Origin: Jiangella alba
Lineage (GTDB): Bacteria; Actinomycetota; Actinomycetes; Jiangellales; Jiangellaceae
Assembly (NCBI RefSeq): GCF_900106035.1
Contig: NZ_FNUC01000004.1
Coordinates: 744,001 to 808,000, forward strand
Length of the DNA stretch: 64,000 nt
Direction: 5' to 3'
This document shows positions 60,192-64,000 of this stretch, one piece after another. Both the position numbers and the translations under genes were made by a program. The notes under the pieces were generated by a model. It made no database searches, had not been told where the DNA came from, and saw only the letters and a list, made by a program, of their open reading frames with translations. Numbering within the stretch: position 1 is the first letter of the stretch; each line of letters starts with the position of its first letter.

Positions 60192-61771
60192 CGGACGAGA
60201 CACGCTTCTCAGTCGAGTCCGAAAGGGAACCGGACCGCACCTTCTACCTACCTGACCTCGGCGAGGGCTTGACGGAGGCCGAGATCGTCGCCTGGCGCGT
60301 CTCGGTCGGCGACGTCGTGGCTGTCGATGACGTGGTGGTCGACGTCGAGACCGCGAAGGCGACGGTCGAGGTGCCGTGCCCGCACGCCGGTCGCGTGGTC
60401 ACCCTGCACGGCGCCGCGGGATCGACGATCGAGGTGGGCGCGCCGCTCATCACCGTCGCCGGGCCCGACGCCGGTCCCGACGCCGGTCCCGACGCCGGTG
60501 CGGCAGGCGGCGGCGACGCGGCGGAGTCGGGCGCCGTGCTGGTCGGGTACGGCACCGGGAACGCGACGTTGGCCCGGCGGGCACGCGGGCGAACGGCGAC
60601 GGTTCCGGCGGCGTCGTCGGCTTCTTCTGCGACGGTTTCGGCGGCGGCGACGTCGGTTTCGGCCGAGGTGACACCCCGCCCGGCCGGGAGGGCCCCCACC
60701 CTACGGGCGGGCACCGACAACCTCGAGCGCGCGGCGCACGTCGACCCAGCAGCGCACGGCGATCCAGCAGCGCACGGCGGCCCGGCGGCGCAGGGCGGCC
60801 CGGCGGCGCAGGGCGGCCCGGCGACGACCGGCGGCCCAGCGACGACCGGCGGAGCGCCACGCGTGCTCTCGCCGGTGGTCCGGCGGCTGGCGCGCGACCA
60901 CGGCATCGACGTGCGGGTGGTCAGCGGCTCGGGTCGCGGCGGCGTGATCCTCCGCCGCGACGTCGAGGCCGCCGCGGCGAACGGGACCGCCACGAGCAAC
61001 GGCACGGCCGCGGGCGACGCCGCCACGGCGCCACCTCAAGCGCCACCACAGCGGACCTCGCAGCCGATTCCGTCAGACCGGAGAGAACCCCTGCGGGGAG
61101 TGCGCCGCGCCGTCGCGGAGAAGCTGGCGCGCAGCCGGCGCGAGATCCCCGACGCCACCACGTGGGTCGACGTCGACGCGACGGGGCTGGTGGAGGCGCG
61201 CGACGCGCTGCGGGCGGCCGCACCGGACCGCCCCGTCGGCCTGCTGGCGCTGCTCGGACGCATCACCGTCACCGCGCTGGCTCGCTTCCCCGAGCTGAAC
61301 GCCTCCGTCGAGCAGGACGGCGACGAGCTCGTCCTCGTGCGCCACCAGCAGGTCGGCCTCGGCTTCGCCGCGCAGACCGACCGCGGCCTCGTCGTCCCCG
61401 TGGTCCACGACGCCCAGGAGCTCACGACCGCCGAACTGGCCGCGGAGCTGGCCCGCCTCACCGACGCCGCCCGCGCCGGCACGCTCACCCCGGCGGACCT
61501 CACCGGCGGCACCGTCACCCTCAACAACTACGGGGTCTTCGGCGTCGACGGCTCGACCCCGATCATCAACCACCCCGAGGCGGCGCTGCTCGGCGTCGGG
61601 CGCATCGTCGACAAGCCCTGGGTGGTCGACGGGCAGCTGGCGGTCCGCAAGGTCACCCAGCTCTCGCTCAGCTTCGACCACCGGGTCTGCGACGGCGGCG
61701 TCGCCGGCGGCTTCCTGCGCTACGTCGCCGACCGCGTCGAGTCGCCGCTCGGGCTACTCCTCGACCTCTGA
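60188..61771 (+). CDS. bkdC: Branched-chain 2-oxoacid dehydrogenase E2 with repeat-expanded linker
   Basis: This 527-aa dihydrolipoamide acyltransferase has an N-terminal lipoyl domain with the modified lysine in VDVETAKATVEVP. A long linker follows, then the E3-binding motif (SPVVRRLARDHGIDVRVVSGSGRGG) and a catalytic domain with SFDHRVCDGGV. The first linker holds GPDA repeats, an inserted palindromic element encoding RPAGRAPTLRAGTD, and an AAHGGPAAQGGP-type repeat array. GTG 60188 is coupled to E1 beta. Its 3' end overlaps the MarR-like gene by 18 bp. E3 is not in the window. Confidence 0.94.
   Translation: MTDETRFSVESEREPDRTFYLPDLGEGLTEAEIVAWRVSVGDVVAVDDVVVDVETAKATVEVPCPHAGRVVTLHGAAGSTIEVGAPLITVAGPDAGPDAGPDAGAAGGGDAAESGAVLVGYGTGNATLARRARGRTATVPAASSASSATVSAAATSVSAEVTPRPAGRAPTLRAGTDNLERAAHVDPAAHGDPAAHGGPAAQGGPAAQGGPATTGGPATTGGAPRVLSPVVRRLARDHGIDVRVVSGSGRGGVILRRDVEAAAANGTATSNGTAAGDAATAPPQAPPQRTSQPIPSDRREPLRGVRRAVAEKLARSRREIPDATTWVDVDATGLVEARDALRAAAPDRPVGLLALLGRITVTALARFPELNASVEQDGDELVLVRHQQVGLGFAAQTDRGLVVPVVHDAQELTTAELAAELARLTDAARAGTLTPADLTGGTVTLNNYGVFGVDGSTPIINHPEAALLGVGRIVDKPWVVDGQLAVRKVTQLSLSFDHRVCDGGVAGGFLRYVADRVESPLGLLLDL
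60673..60718 (+). repeat. Dispersed palindromic element, copy 4 (inside E2 linker)
   Basis: The outer arms are CCCGCCCG and CGGGCGGG, the inner GGGAGGG/CCCACCC, and the tail CACCGACA. It encodes RPAGRAPTLRAGTD in the E2 frame, followed by NLERA, matching RLARA after the LysR copies. It sits in a flexible linker between lipoyl and E3-binding domains. Confidence 0.88.
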
Positions 61772-62260
61772 GGACCGGGCGTACTGGGCCCGGTGCCGCT
61801 GCCAGCGCTCGATCATCAGCGGCAGCTCGGCCCGCATGAACTGCATGTAGTCGATGGTCTCGGTGATCCGTCGCGCGCCGCGGCCCTCGCCCAGGGCGTC
61901 GATGCCCTCGGAGAGGACGGCGATGTAGCGGCGCAGCAGCGGCTCGCGCTGCATGATGATGTGCGCCCAGACGTCGTCGTCGTAGATGCGATAGTGGTCG
62001 GCGCGCGAGCCCGGCTCGCGCTCGCGGGCCAGCAGACCGGCCTGGACCAGGGCGCGCACCGCCCCGGAGATGGCGGCCGGGCTGACCCGCAGGCCCTCGG
62101 CCAACTCGGACGCCGTGTAGCGCTCGGCATCCTCGGCCAGCACGTAGGCGAACACCCGCGCCGGCATGCGGGGAAGCCCGGACTCGGTGAGCACCAGCGC
62201 GAACTGCTCGACGAACCGCAGCAGCGCGTCCTGGTCATCGTCCGTGGCCGGACTGGTCAT
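61754..62260 (-). CDS. MarR/GbsR-like regulator 1
   Basis: This 168-aa winged-helix protein has FVEQFALVLTESGLPRMPARVFAYVLAEDAERYTASELAEGLRVSPAAISGAVRALVQAGLL and a wing SRADHYRIYDD. It is strongly similar to the regulator at 63236 along its length, including VSPAAISGAVR. Its start lies 45 bp from an operator that is repeated before the second regulator. It probably controls the divergent EamA-like transporter. Confidence 0.9.
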   Translation of the reverse strand: MTSPATDDDQDALLRFVEQFALVLTESGLPRMPARVFAYVLAEDAERYTASELAEGLRVSPAAISGAVRALVQAGLLAREREPGSRADHYRIYDDDVWAHIIMQREPLLRRYIAVLSEGIDALGEGRGARRITETIDYMQFMRAELPLMIERWQRHRAQYARSSEVEE

Positions 62261-62304
62261 CGGGCGTCCTCCTTCACCGTGTGCACCATCATACGTTCAG
62301 CCAT

Positions 62305-62333
62305 TTCACAACTTCGTGAATGCACGCTAGCCT
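62305..62333 (+). promoter_or_regulatory. MarR/GbsR operator and promoter of the DMT gene
   Basis: TTCAC-AACTTC-GTGAA (62305-62320) is a dyad. TTCACA (62305-62310) serves as -35, and TAGCCT (62328-62333) lies 17 nt further as -10. The same arrangement is present at 63794-63822, so both regulators may read both sites. Confidence 0.75.
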
Positions 62334-62445
62334 GTCCTGCAGGCGGGGGTGCCGAGGCCGCACGCCCCGGCGAACCACCGTATTCTCAGTGGAGCCGTGG
62401 GCGTTGCGGTCGAGCCGCCGCACGGCCGTGGATTGGGGGACGGCG

Positions 62446-63279
62446 GTGAGCAGCACAGGGTTCGCGGTGGCCTTCGCGGCCGGCGCCGCGAGCCTGCACG
62501 CGCTGGCCGCGCTCGGCATGGTCGCCCAGCGCCGCTGGTGGTACCCCACCGCACTCACCGTCGGCGCGTCCGCGCTGCACGTCGGCGCGCTGCACTTCGG
62601 CCCGCTCACCCTGGTGCAGCCATTGGGCGTGCTCAGCCTCGCGTTCGCGCTGGTGCTGTCGTGGGCGCTGACGCGGCGCCGGGTCACGCCGCGCGAGTGG
62701 CGCGGCATGGCGCTGAGCATGGCCGGCCTCGCCGGGTTGTTGCTGCTGGCCGCTCCGACGCGACCACGCAGCGAGCTGACCTCCACGCAGATCCTTCTCC
62801 TCACACTCGCCGTCGTCGCGCTGACCACGGTCGCCGTCGCGGGCGCGGCCCGGCTCCCGCTGCGGCCGGTCCGGCGCAGCCTGCTGTTCGCACTCGCCGC
62901 CGGCGCGACGTTCGGGGTGTCGTCGGCGCTGACCCAGACGGTGACCATCCGGGTCAGCGACTCCGGCATGTCCGCCGCCCTGCAGCCGGCCAGCGCTGTG
63001 GTGCTGGTGCTGGCGGCGACGGGGCTGCTGCTGGCCCGCCGGGCGTACCGCGGCGGTCTCGGCGCGCCGCTGGCCACCGCGACCATCGTCAACCCGGTGA
63101 CGGCCTCGGCCATCGGCATCGGGCTGCTCGGCGAGCGGTTCACCGGAGGCCCGGTCGAGGTGACGCTGTCGGTGGCGGCCGCGCTGACCGCCATGGCCGG
63201 GGTGGTGCTGCTGGCGCGCGGCAGCCGGGTGCCGGTCACTCGCCCGACGCGGCCCGAGCAGGTTCCGGTGACGCCGTGA
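62446..63279 (+). CDS. EamA/DMT-superfamily transporter
   Basis: This 277-aa protein has about ten helices with LGVLSLAFALVLSWALTRRR and LQPASAVVLVLAATGLLLARRAY, and a C-terminal NPVTASAIGIGLLGERFTGG, typical of DMT carriers. GTG 62446 is preceded by GGGGGA; the longer frame is unlikely. It is divergent from regulator 1, across the shared operator. The last 44 bp overlap regulator 2. The substrate is unknown. Confidence 0.88.
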   Translation: MSSTGFAVAFAAGAASLHALAALGMVAQRRWWYPTALTVGASALHVGALHFGPLTLVQPLGVLSLAFALVLSWALTRRRVTPREWRGMALSMAGLAGLLLLAAPTRPRSELTSTQILLLTLAVVALTTVAVAGAARLPLRPVRRSLLFALAAGATFGVSSALTQTVTIRVSDSGMSAALQPASAVVLVLAATGLLLARRAYRGGLGAPLATATIVNPVTASAIGIGLLGERFTGGPVEVTLSVAAALTAMAGVVLLARGSRVPVTRPTRPEQVPVTP

Positions 63280-63748
63280 CCTCGGCCCGGTGCGCCCGCC
63301 ACCGCGCCGACAGCGCGTCGATCTGCGTGTACATGAAGCGGTAGAACTCGCGCGTCTCGCCGACCCGCCGGCGACCGGCCCCCGGCTCCAGGACCTCCAG
63401 GCCCTTGGTGAGGAGCACGTCGATGTGGCCGAACATCGGGTCCTGCCGCTGGATGATCGTCGCCCATACGTCGTCGCTGTAGACGCGGTAGTGGTCGGAC
63501 CGTTCGCCCGGCACCCGCTCGCGCACCAGGATCCCCATGTCCATCAGCGGCCGCACCGCTCCCGAGATGGCCGCCGGGCTGACCTGCAGGCCGTCGGCGA
63601 GCTGGGTGGCGGTGTGCGACTCGGCGTCGGAGGCCAGCACGTAGGCGAACACACGGGCCGACATGCGCTGCATGCCGGCGTCGTTCAGCACCATCGCGAA
63701 CTGCTCGACGAACCGGCTGCGTGCGCGCTCGCGATCGTCAGCGGACAC
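63236..63748 (-). CDS. MarR/GbsR-like regulator 2 (paralogue of regulator 1)
   Basis: This 170-aa winged-helix protein has SRFVEQFAMVLNDAGMQRMSARVFAYVLASDAESHTATQLADGLQVSPAAISGAVRPLMDMGIL. It is closely related to regulator 1. GTG 63748 follows GGGGGTGG; GTG 63769 is possible. It is divergent from the ABC ATPase gene with an operator between them. The pair may have arisen by local duplication. Confidence 0.9.
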   Translation of the reverse strand: MSADDRERARSRFVEQFAMVLNDAGMQRMSARVFAYVLASDAESHTATQLADGLQVSPAAISGAVRPLMDMGILVRERVPGERSDHYRVYSDDVWATIIQRQDPMFGHIDVLLTKGLEVLEPGAGRRRVGETREFYRFMYTQIDALSARWRAHRAEVTASPEPARAASGE

Positions 63749-63793
63749 TCCGGACCACCCCCTGTGCACCCGACCATAACTGACTTAAAGCAA

Positions 63794-63822
63794 TTCACAA
63801 AACTGTGAAGAGTGTGTAGTGT
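63794..63822 (+). promoter_or_regulatory. MarR/GbsR operator and promoter of the ABC ATPase gene
   Basis: TTCACA-AAAC-TGTGAA (63794-63809) is a perfect 6-bp dyad. TTCACA is followed after 17 nt by TAGTGT (63817-63822), a -10, so transcription should begin about at the ATG (63830), giving a leaderless message. It matches the site at 62305. Confidence 0.8.
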
Positions 63823-63829
63823 CACCAAC

Positions 63830-64000
63830 ATGACAACTGCGATCGACGTCGCCGGCGTCGTGAAGACCTTCGGCACGGTCCGCGCCCTCGACGGGCTCGA
63901 CCTCCGGGTCTCCACCGGCGAGGTCCACGGTTTCCTCGGCCCCAACGGGGCCGGCAAGTCGACGACGATCCGCGTGCTGCTGGGGCTGCTGCGGGCCGAC
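63830..64000 (+). CDS. ABC transporter ATP-binding protein (3' truncated by window)
   Basis: The first 57 codons are visible: [20 protein letters not shown], then a Walker [19 protein letters not shown]. It belongs to the drug-export (DrrA/CcmA-like) ATPase type by the [15 protein letters not shown] pattern. No ribosome-binding site is present, which fits a leaderless start. The permease probably lies outside the window. Confidence 0.88.
   Translation, partial: MTTAIDVAGVVKTFGTVRALDGLDLRVSTGEVHGFLGPNGAGKSTTIRVLLGLLRAD

Overview
The window comes from a very GC-rich actinomycete. Evidence includes GTG starts, chains of ATGA/GTGA gene overlaps, a bldG homologue, an F420-type PPOX enzyme, a Tad/Ssd locus of mycobacterial/streptomycete type and a 6C RNA. 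I cannot name the genus; a Jiangellales- or Nocardioides-like organism is a guess. From memory, the backbone (helicase, tad, ssd, 6C RNA, HAD phosphatase, then acs, holin-like protein, alpha/beta hydrolase, marP, NUDIX, nth, crp, MBL, RidA) follows the order of the Rv3649-Rv3678c region of Mycobacterium tuberculosis. A block of about 28 kb of accessory genes (16.5-44.7 kb) sits between the HAD gene and acs. LAYOUT, 0-16 kb: the end of a MocR regulator; a proton-pumping pyrophosphatase with its terminator; bldG; a DEAD-box helicase; an EamA exporter; and a leftward tad operon (two TadE-like proteins, a Flp-like pilin, TadC, TadB, TadA, Ssd) carrying an F420 PPOX gene inside it. The 6C RNA and the HAD phosphatase follow. 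LAYOUT, 16-32 kb: two membrane proteins of unknown role; a degenerate Fic-like protein; a regulator/SRPBCC/MFS operon; a phosphotransferase; a PadR/DUF1707 pair with a clear operator; a methyltransferase; an iron-boxed siderophore ABC transporter without a binding protein; and a LysR gene with a large repeat insertion, divergent from a PLP dehydratase. LAYOUT, 32-48 kb: a LytS/LytTR two-component system split by a toxin-antitoxin pair and followed by a sodium:solute symporter; a MacB-like exporter with its own NarL-type two-component system; an acetate module (DUF485, ActP-type symporter, acs); and a WYL regulator divergent from a PPOX protein. LAYOUT, 48-64 kb: NhaA; a holin-like protein; an alpha/beta hydrolase; a structured leader before a GNAT gene; marP, NUDIX, nth, crp, MBL, NUDIX, ridA and DUF4177; the bkd operon with its Lrp regulator; and two paralogous MarR/GbsR-type regulators, each facing a transporter across the same operator. 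The right edge cuts an ABC ATPase gene. MOST UNUSUAL: a 46-bp palindromic element occurs four times. Three copies lie inside genes (two in the LysR gene, one in the E2 linker) in the same reading frame, each encoding RPAGRxPTLRAGTD. This resembles in-frame palindromic elements such as those of Rickettsia. Other points are three exact TTGTCCACA DnaA boxes in the tad/ssd locus, the toxin-antitoxin insertion in a two-component operon, and a promoter-linked RNA closed by a 10-bp helix upstream of the GNAT gene.
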